Under the pieces are notes generated by a model. That model made no database searches, was not told the origin of the DNA, and was given only the letters and a program-made list of their open reading frames with translations. A stretch of DNA of 54,155 nucleotides from an uncultured Spartobacteria bacterium (GTDB taxonomy: Bacteria; Verrucomicrobiota; Verrucomicrobiia; Chthoniobacterales; JAATET01), in NCBI GenBank assembly GCA_937901895.1, contig CALGTD010000183.1, positions 1-54,155 on the forward strand. The letters run 5' to 3'. Below are positions 1-8,346 of the stretch, one piece after another (within the stretch, counting starts at the first letter, position 1; every line of letters begins with the position of its first letter). The translations under genes were made by a program, and so were the position numbers.

Positions 1-2
1 CC

Positions 3-320
3 GCCCTCCTCGCTCGTGCGCATCAGGGGGGCGCCACCATCGCCAGCATCTGCACCGGCGCCTTTCTTCTCGCCGAAGCCGGACTTCTCCGGAATCGACG
101 GGCAACCACCCATCACACCGCCATCGCCGATCTTCAGGCGTTCGGAGCTCTCGTAGACACCGACCGCGTCGTCGACACCGGGGAGATTGTCACCGCCGGC
201 GGAGTGACCTCAGGCCTGGAACTCTCCCTTCACCTTCTGAAACGGTTCCTCGGTCCGGAACTTGCCCGCACCGTCGAGCACTATCTCGAATACCCCCCGG
301 GCACCTGCGGAACATCGTAA
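3..320 (+). CDS. DJ-1/PfpI family protein, C-terminal part
   Basis: The open frame enters from the left edge, so the N-terminus is missing; 105 codons remain before TAA. It contains the nucleophile-elbow pattern SICTGAFLLAEAGLL, the conserved cysteine of the DJ-1/PfpI (class I glutamine amidotransferase-like) fold, followed by a TAGGVTSGLELSLHLL segment typical of isonitrile-hydratase-like and GlxA-like members. The protein ends soon after that domain, so there is no C-terminal AraC helix-turn-helix: it is a stand-alone domain protein rather than an AraC-type regulator. The substrate cannot be told. It lies upstream of the TetR/efflux genes on the same strand, separated by about 100 nt. Confidence 0.75.
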   Translation, partial: ALLARAHQGGATIASICTGAFLLAEAGLLRNRRATTHHTAIADLQAFGALVDTDRVVDTGEIVTAGGVTSGLELSLHLLKRFLGPELARTVEHYLEYPPGTCGTS

Positions 321-374
321 ACCTCAAGGCCGTCCGCTCAATAAAGCCATTGCGCGAAGGATCCGTTGCTTGGC

Positions 375-411
375 TTGACATTACGTGGTGAATTTTTACG
401 TTACTATTCAC
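375..411 (+). promoter_or_regulatory. Putative promoter and operator of the TetR gene
   Basis: A perfect TTGACA (375-380) stands 42 nt before the chosen TetR start codon. No good -10 box is found at the ideal distance; the best candidate is TACTAT at 402-407, which is too far away. Overlapping this is a 24-bp pseudo-palindrome at 388-411, GTGAAT-N12-ATTCAC. The same arrangement, same arm and same 12-nt spacer, recurs at 1032-1055 in front of the efflux genes. Operator overlap with the promoter would fit autorepression by the TetR protein. The pairing is visible in the sequence; the function is inferred. Confidence 0.5.
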
Positions 412-422
412 AACATATCCGC

Positions 423-1013
423 ATGCCCCGCACTGGTCTGACCAAAGAAGAATCCCGACAGCTTATCCTTCAAAAGGCCGACGAGTTGTTCAGACGTTAC
501 GGAGTGGGGAAAACGACGATCGCCGACATCGCCGGGGATCTCAGGATGTCGCCGGCCAACATCTACAAGTTCTTCCCCTCCAAGAACGCAATCGTCCAGG
601 CTTGTGCGACCCAGAACTTCCGCCAGCTCAAGGCTCTCGTTCTCTCCCGGGTCCGCACTTCCGGAAGTGCGTTCGAGCGTCTGGAAAACGTCGTGCTCAC
701 CGTTTTCCACTTCCAGCACGAGCTTTTTCGCAACGAACGGCAGATCTTTCACATCGTCCAGACGGCACGCGAGGAGGCCTGGCCCTGCATTGCCGATTAC
801 GAGACGTTCATCGTCGGCATCTTTCACCAGCTCATCGAGGAAGGCATTCGCTCCGGCGAGTTTTGCAACGACCTTCCACCCGATTCCGCGACCATCCTGC
901 GGGACTGCCTCAACGTCCTCCTCCATCCCCACCACCGGCACGAGTTCCATCCGGAAGAAAACGATGCCCACGTCCGCGCCCACCTCCAGTTCCTCCGGCG
1001 GGCGCTGGAGTAA
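423..1013 (+). CDS. TetR/AcrR family transcriptional regulator
   Basis: A 196-residue protein with an N-terminal TetR helix-turn-helix at residues 30-52 (KTTIADIAGDL, then MSPANIYKFFPSK). The divergent C-terminal half would be the ligand-binding and dimer domain. An in-frame ATG at 366 would add 19 residues but would cover the promoter and operator, so the ATG at 423 (MPRTGL) is preferred. It is followed after 59 nt by a membrane-fusion protein and an RND pump on the same strand. By family precedent (AcrR, MexR/NalC-type local repressors) it probably represses the pump and itself. The inducer is unknown. Confidence 0.88.
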   Translation: MPRTGLTKEESRQLILQKADELFRRYGVGKTTIADIAGDLRMSPANIYKFFPSKNAIVQACATQNFRQLKALVLSRVRTSGSAFERLENVVLTVFHFQHELFRNERQIFHIVQTAREEAWPCIADYETFIVGIFHQLIEEGIRSGEFCNDLPPDSATILRDCLNVLLHPHHRHEFHPEENDAHVRAHLQFLRRALE

Positions 1014-1031
1014 TTTTCATTTCCTTATTTG

Positions 1032-1055
1032 GTGAATATTTTTCTGTTTTTTCAC
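1032..1055 (+). promoter_or_regulatory. Second TetR-type operator candidate before the efflux genes
   Basis: GTGAAT-N12-TTTCAC lies in the 59-nt gap between the TetR gene and the efflux adaptor. It matches the element at 388-411 in arm sequence, in the 12-nt spacer and in a preceding TG; 16 of 24 positions are identical. The flanking AT-rich stretch is unlike the GC-rich genes on either side. The most likely role is a binding site for the TetR protein that gives separate control of the pump genes. Confidence 0.5.
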
Positions 1056-1072
1056 TTATTACAACAATCCGT

Positions 1073-2218
1073 ATGACCTCATTCCGAATTCTCAACGTTC
1101 TCCTCGGCGCCGCCCTGCTCGCGAGTTGCGGCCCGGAGTCTGCTCCAAAGCAGTCGGCCGAGCGTCCTCCGCAGGAAGTCGGAGTGGTCACGATTCAGCC
1201 GGAGCGGACGGAGATCGTCACCGAGCTTCCGGGCCGAACGGCGGCCTATCGAATCGCGGAGGTTCGTCCGCAGGTCGGAGGCATCATTCTCAAGCGCCTG
1301 TTTACGGAGGGCGGCGACGTAAAGGCCGGCGAACAGCTTTACCAGATCGACCCCGCGCCCTATCAGGCGGCGTTCGACAGCGCCAAGGCGGCGGTGGCCC
1401 GCGCGGAGGCCGCCGTCGAGGTCGGGAGACTCAATACCGAGCGCGTCGAGCGGCTCATCAAGAACGATGTCGTCAGCCAGCAGGAATACGATGAGGCCGC
1501 CGCGGCGTTGAAGCAGGTCCACGCCGATCTCGCAGCCGCGCGCGCCGCCGAGGACAAGGCTCGCATTGACCTCGAATACACGAAGGTTCTCTCGCCCATC
1601 GCCGGAACGATCGGCCGTTCATCCGTCACCGAAGGCGCGCTGGTCACCGCCCAACAGGCGGAGGCCCTCGCCGTCGTCCAGCAGCTGGATCCGATCTACG
1701 TCGACGTCACCCAGTCCAGCGCGCAGCTCTTGCGTCTCCAGCGCGAACTTGCCTCCGGCGAGTTGAAGGATGCCGGCGATCAGGAAGCCGGAGCCCGACT
1801 CGTGCTCGAGGATGGCACGATGTATTCCGAGCCCGGAAAGCTCCAGTTTTCCGAGGTCAGCGTGGACCCCAGCACCGGCTCGGTCACGTTGCGTGCGGTG
1901 TTTCCCAATCCCCGGCACGAGCTTCTCCCCGGCATGTTTGTGCGCACGCTCGTCACCGAGGGCGTGAAGGAGGAGGCCATTCTCGTGCCCCAGCGCGGTG
2001 TCACCCGCAACCAGCGCGGCGAGCCCGTCGCTCTCGTCGTGGGTGCGGACGATCGAGTCGAATCCCGTGTTCTCGAGACAAGCCGCGCCATCGGCGATCG
2101 CTGGCTCGTGACCAAGGGGCTCGCACCTGGCGACCGCGTGATCGTGGAGGGTCTCCAAAAAACGGGACCCGGCGCGAAGGTGAAGCCCGTCGAAGTTCAG
2201 CCGGAGCCCGCGGAGTAA
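1073..2218 (+). CDS. RND efflux membrane-fusion (adaptor) lipoprotein
   Basis: A 381-residue HlyD/AcrA-family periplasmic adaptor. The start at 1073 gives a lipoprotein signal, with hydrophobic residues 7-16 and a lipobox LASC whose cysteine is residue 19. Then come the barrel-sandwich (lipoyl-like) half, VRPQVGGIILKRLFTEGGDVKAG, a long alpha-hairpin rich in Ala, Glu and Arg, the second lipoyl half (YTKVLSPIAGTIGRS), and the beta-barrel with LLPGMFVRTLV. It links an inner-membrane RND pump to an outer-membrane channel. The pump gene starts 6 nt downstream. No TolC/OprM-type channel gene follows, so the channel must be encoded elsewhere. Confidence 0.92.
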   Translation: MTSFRILNVLLGAALLASCGPESAPKQSAERPPQEVGVVTIQPERTEIVTELPGRTAAYRIAEVRPQVGGIILKRLFTEGGDVKAGEQLYQIDPAPYQAAFDSAKAAVARAEAAVEVGRLNTERVERLIKNDVVSQQEYDEAAAALKQVHADLAAARAAEDKARIDLEYTKVLSPIAGTIGRSSVTEGALVTAQQAEALAVVQQLDPIYVDVTQSSAQLLRLQRELASGELKDAGDQEAGARLVLEDGTMYSEPGKLQFSEVSVDPSTGSVTLRAVFPNPRHELLPGMFVRTLVTEGVKEEAILVPQRGVTRNQRGEPVALVVGADDRVESRVLETSRAIGDRWLVTKGLAPGDRVIVEGLQKTGPGAKVKPVEVQPEPAE

Positions 2219-2224
2219 CGCACC

Positions 2225-5200
2225 ATGGCCCGCTATTTCATCGACCGACCCGTCTTCGCATGGGTCATTGCCATCGTCATCATGCTCACCGGAGCGCTCG
2301 CCCTGCGCACGCTCCCGGTGGCGCAATATCCGGACATCGCGCCGCCCGCGATCGCCATCTCCGTCAACTATCCCGGCGCCTCCGCCGCCACGGTGCAGAG
2401 TTCGGTCGTGCAGGTCATCGAGCAGCAGATGAACGGCATCGACAACCTGCTCTACTTCAGCTCCGAGAGCACGAAGGACGGCAGCATGACCATCACGCTC
2501 ACCTTTGCGCAGGGCACGGACCCAAACATCGCGCAGGTGCAGGTGCAGAACAAACTCGCGCTCGCCACGCCTCTGCTGCCGCAGGAAGTCCAGCAGCAGG
2601 GCATCCGCGTCGCCAAGGCCACACGCAACTTCATGCTCGTCGCCGCATTCGTCTCGACGGACGGACGCATGACCGACAGCGACATCGCCGATTACATCGT
2701 TTCCACGGTGCAGGACCCCGTGAGCCGCACGCCAGGCGTCGGCGACTTTCAGGTCTTCGGTTCGCAATACGCGATGCGCATCTGGCTCGATCCCGCGAAG
2801 CTGAACAACTACCACCTTACGCCCGTTGATGTTCGCAACGCCATCGCCGCGCAGAACGTCCAGGTCTCCGCGGGTGAACTCGGCGCCCGCCCCGCCGCCG
2901 AGGGTCAGGAACTCAACGCCACCGTCATCGGTCCCACACGGCTTGAAACGCCCGAGGAGTTTGGAAACATCCTGCTCAAGGTGAATCCGGACGGCGGCCA
3001 GGTCCGGCTCCGGGATGTGGCGAGGGTCGAGCTCGGCGGCGAGAATTACTCGCTCTCCGCGAAGTTCAACGGCATGCCCGCCTCGGGCATGGCGGTGCGA
3101 CTGGCGAGCGGAGCGAACGCGCTGGACGCCGTCGCAAACGTGAAGGCGACGATTGACCGCCTGCGTCCGACGATGCCCGAAGGCCTGGATGTCTACTACC
3201 CGCTCGACACGGCGCCGTTTGTCGCGATCTCGATCCACGAGGTGTTCAAGACGCTCGTCGAGGCGGTGATCCTCGTGTTCTTCGTGATGTATCTGTTCCT
3301 GCAGAACTTCCGCGCGACGCTCATTCCGACCATCGCGATTCCGGTCGTGCTGCTCGGCACGTTTGCCGTGCTGGCCGCGTTCGGATTCTCGATCAACACG
3401 CTCACGATGTTCGGCATGGTCCTCGCGATCGGTCTGCTCGTGGACGACGCGATCGTCGTGGTCGAAAACGTCGAGCGCGTGATGTCCGAGGAGGGATTGT
3501 CGCCGCTCGAGGCGACACGGAAATCCATGGACCAGATCACCGGCGCGCTCATCGCGATCGGTCTCGTGTTGTCCGCAGTCTTTGTGCCGATGGCCTTCTT
3601 CGGCGGATCCACCGGTGTGATCTACCGGCAGTTTTCGATCACGATCGTGTCCGCAATGGCGCTCTCGGTGGTCGTTGCGATCGTGCTCACGCCCTCGCTC
3701 TGCGCGACGTTGCTGAAGCCGGTCGAGAAAGGCCACATGGAGCATCGGCGAGGATTCTTCGGCTGGTTCAACCGCATGTTCGCCGCCGGCACGAACCGCT
3801 ACGAAAGCGTCGTCCAGCACATCCTTCGTCGCACCGGTCGCTATCTCGTCATCTACCTCGCGATCGTCGGCATCATGGCCTTCCTCTTCGGACGCCTGCC
3901 GACATCCTTCCTGCCCGAGGAGGACCAGGGACGCATGTTCGCGCTCGTCACCCTGCCTCCGGGCAGCACGATCACAAACACCGAGCGCGTGCTCGACAAG
4001 GTTCGCAACTACCTCCTCGAGGAGGAAAAGGACAACGTCGAGGGCGTCTTCACGGTTGCGGGATTCAGCTTCGCCGGTCGCGGACAAAATGTCGGCATCG
4101 CCTTCGTGAAGCTGCGCGACTGGGAGGAACGTCCGGGCCGCCAAAACCGCGTCCATGCCATCGCCCAGCGCGCGATGGCGAGATTCATGCCCCTGCGCGA
4201 GGCAATGGTCTTCACCATCGCGCCGCCCGCCGTGATGGAGCTCGGCAACGCCAGCGGTTTTGATTTCCAGCTCATGGACATCGCCAACGTCGGCCATGAG
4301 ACGCTCATGCAGGCCCGCAACCAGCTGCTCGGCATGGCGGCGGAGAATCCCGCGCTTGTGGGTGTCCGTCCGAATGGTCTCGATGACGAACCGCAATACC
4401 ACATCGACATCGATCGCGAGAAAGCCAGCGCCCTCGGCCTGACCATCTCCGACATCAACGCCACGCTCTCCGCCGCGTTTGGATCCAACTACGTGAACGA
4501 CTTCGTCGACCGCGGTCGTGTGAAGCGCGTCTTCATCCAGGGCGACGCAAACTCCCGCATGAAGCCCGAGGATTTCGGCCAGTGGTATGTCCGGAACAAG
4601 GACGGCAAGATGGTTCCCTTCTCCGCGTTTGCAACGGGTTCATGGACGTATGGCTCGCCGCGTCTCGAGCGATACAACGGCCGCCCATCCATGCAGATCC
4701 AGGGCAATGCCGCACCCGGCCTCAGCAGCGGCGACGCAATGAAGGCGATGGAGGAAATCGCCGCGAAACTTCCGCCCGGCGTCAGCTTCGATTGGACCGG
4801 GTTGTCCTACGAGGAACGCGCCGCCGGTGCGCAGGCCGGGGCGCTCTATCTCGTCTCGGTGGTCGTCGTCTTCCTCTGCCTCGCGGCGCTCTACGAAAGC
4901 TGGTCGATCCCTGCGGCGGTCATGCTCGCCGTGCCGCTCGGCGTTTTCGGCGCCGTGCTCGCGACGTGGCTGCGCGGATTGTCCAACGACGTGTTCCTGC
5001 AGGTCGGCATTCTCACGATCGTGGGCCTCTCCGCGAAGAACGCGATCCTCATCGTCGAATTCGCGAAGGCAAACTTCGAGAGCGGCATGGACCTTGTCTC
5101 CTCGGCTCTGCTGGCTGCACGTCAGCGTCTGCGGCCGATTCTCATGACCTCGATGGCATTTGGATTCGGCGTCGTTCCGCTGGCGATCTCCACCGGCGCA

Positions 5201-5368
5201 GGCTCCGGCGGCCAGAACGCAATCGGCACCGGCGTGATCGGCGGCACGCTTGCAGCGACCCTCCTCGGCATCCTGCTCATCCCGCTGTTCTTCGTCGTCG
5301 TTCTCCGGTTGTTCCGCGTGAAGCCGTCGAGCCATCGCGACGCCGCGCCTGAAGGTCTGAAGGCCTGA
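2225..5368 (+). CDS. RND multidrug efflux pump (AcrB/MexB, HAE1 family)
   Basis: A 1047-residue inner-membrane proton/drug antiporter, the usual length for the family. The N-terminus ARYFIDRPVFAWVIAIVIML is the canonical first helix. The proton-relay residues are all in place: the aspartate pair in GLLVDDAIVVVENVERV falls at residues 407-408, exactly as in AcrB, and the TM10 lysine in GLSAKNAILIVEF is residue 938. Two large periplasmic loops and a second set of helices follow the usual repeat. It forms the pump of a tripartite system with the preceding adaptor. The substrates cannot be read from the sequence. A 927-codon antisense open frame across this gene is a codon-bias shadow. Confidence 0.96.
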   Translation: MARYFIDRPVFAWVIAIVIMLTGALALRTLPVAQYPDIAPPAIAISVNYPGASAATVQSSVVQVIEQQMNGIDNLLYFSSESTKDGSMTITLTFAQGTDPNIAQVQVQNKLALATPLLPQEVQQQGIRVAKATRNFMLVAAFVSTDGRMTDSDIADYIVSTVQDPVSRTPGVGDFQVFGSQYAMRIWLDPAKLNNYHLTPVDVRNAIAAQNVQVSAGELGARPAAEGQELNATVIGPTRLETPEEFGNILLKVNPDGGQVRLRDVARVELGGENYSLSAKFNGMPASGMAVRLASGANALDAVANVKATIDRLRPTMPEGLDVYYPLDTAPFVAISIHEVFKTLVEAVILVFFVMYLFLQNFRATLIPTIAIPVVLLGTFAVLAAFGFSINTLTMFGMVLAIGLLVDDAIVVVENVERVMSEEGLSPLEATRKSMDQITGALIAIGLVLSAVFVPMAFFGGSTGVIYRQFSITIVSAMALSVVVAIVLTPSLCATLLKPVEKGHMEHRRGFFGWFNRMFAAGTNRYESVVQHILRRTGRYLVIYLAIVGIMAFLFGRLPTSFLPEEDQGRMFALVTLPPGSTITNTERVLDKVRNYLLEEEKDNVEGVFTVAGFSFAGRGQNVGIAFVKLRDWEERPGRQNRVHAIAQRAMARFMPLREAMVFTIAPPAVMELGNASGFDFQLMDIANVGHETLMQARNQLLGMAAENPALVGVRPNGLDDEPQYHIDIDREKASALGLTISDINATLSAAFGSNYVNDFVDRGRVKRVFIQGDANSRMKPEDFGQWYVRNKDGKMVPFSAFATGSWTYGSPRLERYNGRPSMQIQGNAAPGLSSGDAMKAMEEIAAKLPPGVSFDWTGLSYEERAAGAQAGALYLVSVVVVFLCLAALYESWSIPAAVMLAVPLGVFGAVLATWLRGLSNDVFLQVGILTIVGLSAKNAILIVEFAKANFESGMDLVSSALLAARQRLRPILMTSMAFGFGVVPLAISTGAGSGGQNAIGTGVIGGTLAATLLGILLIPLFFVVVLRLFRVKPSSHRDAAPEGLKA

Positions 5369-5393
5369 TTTCCCGCCAGAGGGCGGCGGAAAT
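5368..5393. terminator. Imperfect hairpin between convergent pump gene and prfB
   Basis: ATTTCCCGCC is followed at once by a GC-rich arm that reads GGCGGCGGAAAT, giving a stem of about ten pairs with a bulge. It begins at the pump stop codon. There is no T-tract, so if it ends transcription at all it is not a textbook intrinsic terminator. It is the only stem-loop I see in the 58-nt convergent gap. Confidence 0.3.
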
Positions 5394-5426
5394 TCGACCC
5401 TGACCTCCGGACGTCAACCACCGCCC

Positions 5427-6546
5427 TTATTCCTCGTCGTCTCCGGCGCCCTTCTTGTAAGTGAGCCCGCGGAGTTTGCCCTCAATGAACGCGTCGATGT
5501 CGCCGTCCATCACGCTCTGAATGTCGCTCGTCTGAACGCCCGTGCGCAGGTCCTTCACCATCTGGTAGGGCTGAAAGACATACGATCGAATCTGATTGCC
5601 CCACGCGATGTCACCCTTTTCGCCATACTGGCGCTCGGCCTCGGCGCGCTTCTTGTCCGCCTCGATCTGGTAGAGCTTCGCCTTGAGCATCTTCAACGCC
5701 ATCTCGCGATTCCGCCCCTGGCTGCGTTCCGCCTGGCACGCGCAGACGATGCCGGTCGGCAGGTGCGTGATGCGCACCGCGGTCTCCACCTTGTTCACGT
5801 TCTGACCGCCCTTGCCGCCGGCACGATACGTGTCGATCTTCAAGTCCGCCTCGTTGATCTCGATCGGCGCGTCCTCGATCTCGGGCACGATATCGACGCT
5901 GGCGAACGACGTGTGCCGCCGCTTGTTTGAGTCAAACGGCGAGATACGCACGAGGCGGTGCACACCTCGCTCGCAGTTCAAGTAGCCAAAGGCATGATCG
6001 CCGGTCACCCGCAGCGTCGCGTTCTTGATACCCGCCTCGTCGCCGACCTGCACGTCCACGAGTTCCGCGGTCAGTCCGCTGCGCTCTATCCAGCGCTGAT
6101 ACATTCGCAGCAGCATGTCCGCCCAGTCGCAGGATTCCGTGCCGCCCGCGCCGGCGTGAATCGTGAGAAACGCCGGGTTGCTGTCGAACTCTCCGCTGAG
6201 AAACTGCTGCAGCTCGAATTTTCCGAGATCCGCCGAAATCGCAGCGAACTCCTTGCGAACCTCCTCCTGCGCGGCGGCGTCGTTCTCTTCGTCGGCAAGT
6301 TCGCGAAGCACCTCGAGGTCCGCAACACGGCTCTCAAGCTGCTTGAAGGGTCCGATCTTTCCGCGCAACGCGGAGATCTGCTCCATGTCGCGTTGGGCGG
6401 ATTCCTTGTCGTTCCAGAAATCCGGCTCCGTCATCCTTGCCTCGATTTCCTCGAGGCGTTTCGTCAATGCGGGCAGGTCAAAGAAACCTCCGCAACTCAC
6501 CGATGCGCCGGCTGAGTTCGGAGGTGTCGATCAATTGGGGTTCCAT
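5427..6546 (-). CDS. prfB: Peptide chain release factor 2 (with programmed +1 frameshift)
   Basis: Release factor 2 recognises UGA/UAA stops and triggers peptide release. The main frame holds the RF2 anticodon-mimic tripeptide SPF and the catalytic GGQ (in RAGGKGGQNVNKVE), at residues about 202-204 and 246-248 of the full product. The true start is the ATG at 6546: 22 codons (MEPQLIDTSELSRRIGELRR, then FL) run to an in-frame TGA at 6480-6478, and a +1 shift at CTT-TGA-C enters the long frame at Asp. The full product is about 372 residues. A simple open-frame call starting at 6500 (MSCGGFF) is in the wrong frame at its N-terminus. It lies downstream of the FtsB-like gene on the same strand. 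Confidence 0.95.
6477..6491 (-). promoter_or_regulatory. prfB +1 frameshift signal (SD-like GGAGG + CTT TGA C)
   Basis: On the minus strand the sequence reads GGAGG-TTT-CTT-TGA-C. The Shine-Dalgarno-like GGAGG sits three nucleotides before CTT, the same geometry as the E. coli prfB site, where it stimulates slippage from CUU to UUU when UGA is read slowly. This is the classic autoregulatory loop: low RF2 favours the frameshift and so more RF2. Confidence 0.93.
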
Positions 6547-6625
6547 AAGAAAGTCGGGAAAAGTAGCGCGCGCGGGCGGGCGTGGCAATGCCCGCGGAGA
6601 AGGGACGTCAAAAAACCGGCGAGGT

Positions 6626-7018
6626 CTACTCCCCAGGCTCCGGAGACGTCGAATGCAGCGCGGGTGGCGGCTGCACGGGAGCTTCGATCATCTCGGTATC
6701 GAGACGGAAAATGGTCTCCCCTTCCTTCATGACGCCGAGCCGGTCGCGCGCAAGCGTCTCGACGTATTCGGGATCTTCGTTCAGCCACTTCTCCTCGCGC
6801 TCGTGCTGGCGGAGTCGGAGATCCTCCTCCGCCTTCTCGCGTTCGAGCGCGGCGAGATTGGCGCGCATCTCCTCGATGCGGCGAAGCTCGGGGATGAACC
6901 AGAGCACGACCACGCAGGCCATCCCCGCGCCAATGAGCAGGATGAGCAGCCGATTGACCGAACGCCAGAAATCCGACTCGCGCCGGCGCCGAAGCTCCAT
7001 TCTGGCGTTCGTTCTCAT
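6626..7018 (-). CDS. FtsB/DivIC-like septum formation initiator
   Basis: A 130-residue bitopic protein. A short basic cytoplasmic tail (MELRRRRESDFWR) precedes one transmembrane helix (LLILLIGAGMACVVVLWFI), then a coiled coil (ELRRIEEMRANLAALEREKAEED) and a distal DPEYVETLARDRLGVMKEGE motif that is the hallmark of the DivIC/FtsB family. It would act in the divisome, holding FtsL/FtsQ-type partners. An upstream ATG at 7195 lies inside eno and is rejected; ATG 7018 is chosen, 10 nt after the eno stop, with ATG 7000 as an alternative. The eno-ftsB order is common in bacteria. A Pro/Glu-rich tail follows the domain. Confidence 0.85.
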   Translation of the reverse strand: MRTNARMELRRRRESDFWRSVNRLLILLIGAGMACVVVLWFIPELRRIEEMRANLAALEREKAEEDLRLRQHEREEKWLNEDPEYVETLARDRLGVMKEGETIFRLDTEMIEAPVQPPPALHSTSPEPGE

Positions 7019-7028
7019 CGGCGTGCGA

Positions 7029-8312
7029 TCAGCGCATCTTGCCTCCGTAAACGGCGTTCGCGCCCAGTTCCTCCTCGATGCGGAGAAGCTGGTTGTATTT
7101 CGCGACGCGGTCGGTGCGGCAGAGCGATCCGGTCTTGATCTGGCCGGCGTTTGTCGCGACGGCGATGTCCGCGATCGTGGCGTCCTCGGTCTCACCCGAG
7201 CGGTGGCTGATGACGGCCGTGTATTTGTTCTCCTTCGCGAGTTCGATCGCGTCGAGGGTCTCGGTGAGCGAACCGATCTGGTTCACTTTCACGAGGATCG
7301 AGTTCGCGGTCGCGCTCTCGATGCCCTTGCGGAGGAACTCGACGTTCGTCACAAAGAGGTCGTCACCAACGAGCTGGACCTTGTCGCCGATCGCGTCGGT
7401 GAGCTTCTTCCATCCGGTCCAGTCGTTCTCCGCGCACCCGTCCTCGATCGAAACGATCGGATACTTCGCGCAGAGTTCCTTGTAGTATTCCACGAGCTGG
7501 TCCGCGCTGCGCTTCGAGCCGTCGGACTTCTTGAAGACATACTTCTTCGAAGCGGCGTCGTAGAACTCGGACGATGCGCAATCGAGCGCAATGAACACGT
7601 CCTTGCCGAACTTGTAGCCCGCCTTCTTCACCGCCGTGGCGATGGAGTCCAGCGCATCCTCGGCCGAGCTGAGAGCCGGGGCAAACCCGCCCTCGTCACC
7701 GATCGCCGTGGAGAGTCCGCGTCCCTTCAACACGCCCTTGAGCGCGTGGAAGATCTCCGTTCCGGCACGCAGCGCCTCGGAGAACGTCGGGAAATTTTTC
7801 GGCATGATCATGAACTCCTGGAAGTCGATCGGCGCATCGGAGTGCGCGCCACCGTTCAGGATGTTCATCATCGGAACGGGCAAAACCTTCGCGTTCGGTC
7901 CGCCGAGATACTTGTAGAGCGGCTGGCCGAGCTGCGCCGCCGCGGCCTTCGCCGTCGCGAGCGAGACGCCGAGAATGGCGTTCGCGCCGAGCTTTCTTTT
8001 GTTCGGCGTTCCGTCGAGGGCGATCATCGCCTTGTCGATCGAGATCTGGTCGAGCGCGTCCATGCCGACGATCTCGGGCGCGATGGCCTTGTGGACATTT
8101 GCCACGGCCTTGCTCACGCCCTTTCCGAGGTAGCGTGTCTTCGCGCCGTCGCGCAGTTCGCAGGCTTCGTGTTCGCCGGTGCTGGCACCGCTGGGGACTG
8201 CAGCGCGTCCGAGCGCGCCGCCGAGGAGCTCGACATCGACTTCAACCGTGGGATTGCCGCGGGAGTCGAGAATCTCGCGGGCACGGACCGATATGATGGT
8301 GGTATCTGACAT
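7029..8312 (-). CDS. eno: Enolase (phosphopyruvate hydratase)
   Basis: A 427-residue enolase that converts 2-phosphoglycerate to phosphoenolpyruvate in glycolysis. It starts with the canonical ISVRAREILDSRGNPTVEV and PSGASTGEHEA loop, and has the metal ligand and active-site segments LALDCASSEFY, SIEDGCAENDW, LVGDDLFVTN and the catalytic HRSGETED loop. It is full length with no oddities. It lies 34 nt after the GreA-domain gene and 10 nt before ftsB, so these genes are probably co-transcribed. Confidence 0.98.
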   Translation of the reverse strand: MSDTTIISVRAREILDSRGNPTVEVDVELLGGALGRAAVPSGASTGEHEACELRDGAKTRYLGKGVSKAVANVHKAIAPEIVGMDALDQISIDKAMIALDGTPNKRKLGANAILGVSLATAKAAAAQLGQPLYKYLGGPNAKVLPVPMMNILNGGAHSDAPIDFQEFMIMPKNFPTFSEALRAGTEIFHALKGVLKGRGLSTAIGDEGGFAPALSSAEDALDSIATAVKKAGYKFGKDVFIALDCASSEFYDAASKKYVFKKSDGSKRSADQLVEYYKELCAKYPIVSIEDGCAENDWTGWKKLTDAIGDKVQLVGDDLFVTNVEFLRKGIESATANSILVKVNQIGSLTETLDAIELAKENKYTAVISHRSGETEDATIADIAVATNAGQIKTGSLCRTDRVAKYNQLLRIEEELGANAVYGGKMR

Positions 8313-8346
8313 GAGTGTTTGCGGTTCGTTCGGAGGGACCCTGCAC

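Noticed and set aside
1619..4402. 927-codon open frame antisense to the RND genes
   Set aside because: Its translation is a His/Arg/Asp/Glu-rich low-complexity shadow produced by the GC-biased third positions of a clear AcrB-type gene; no domains and no starts that fit.
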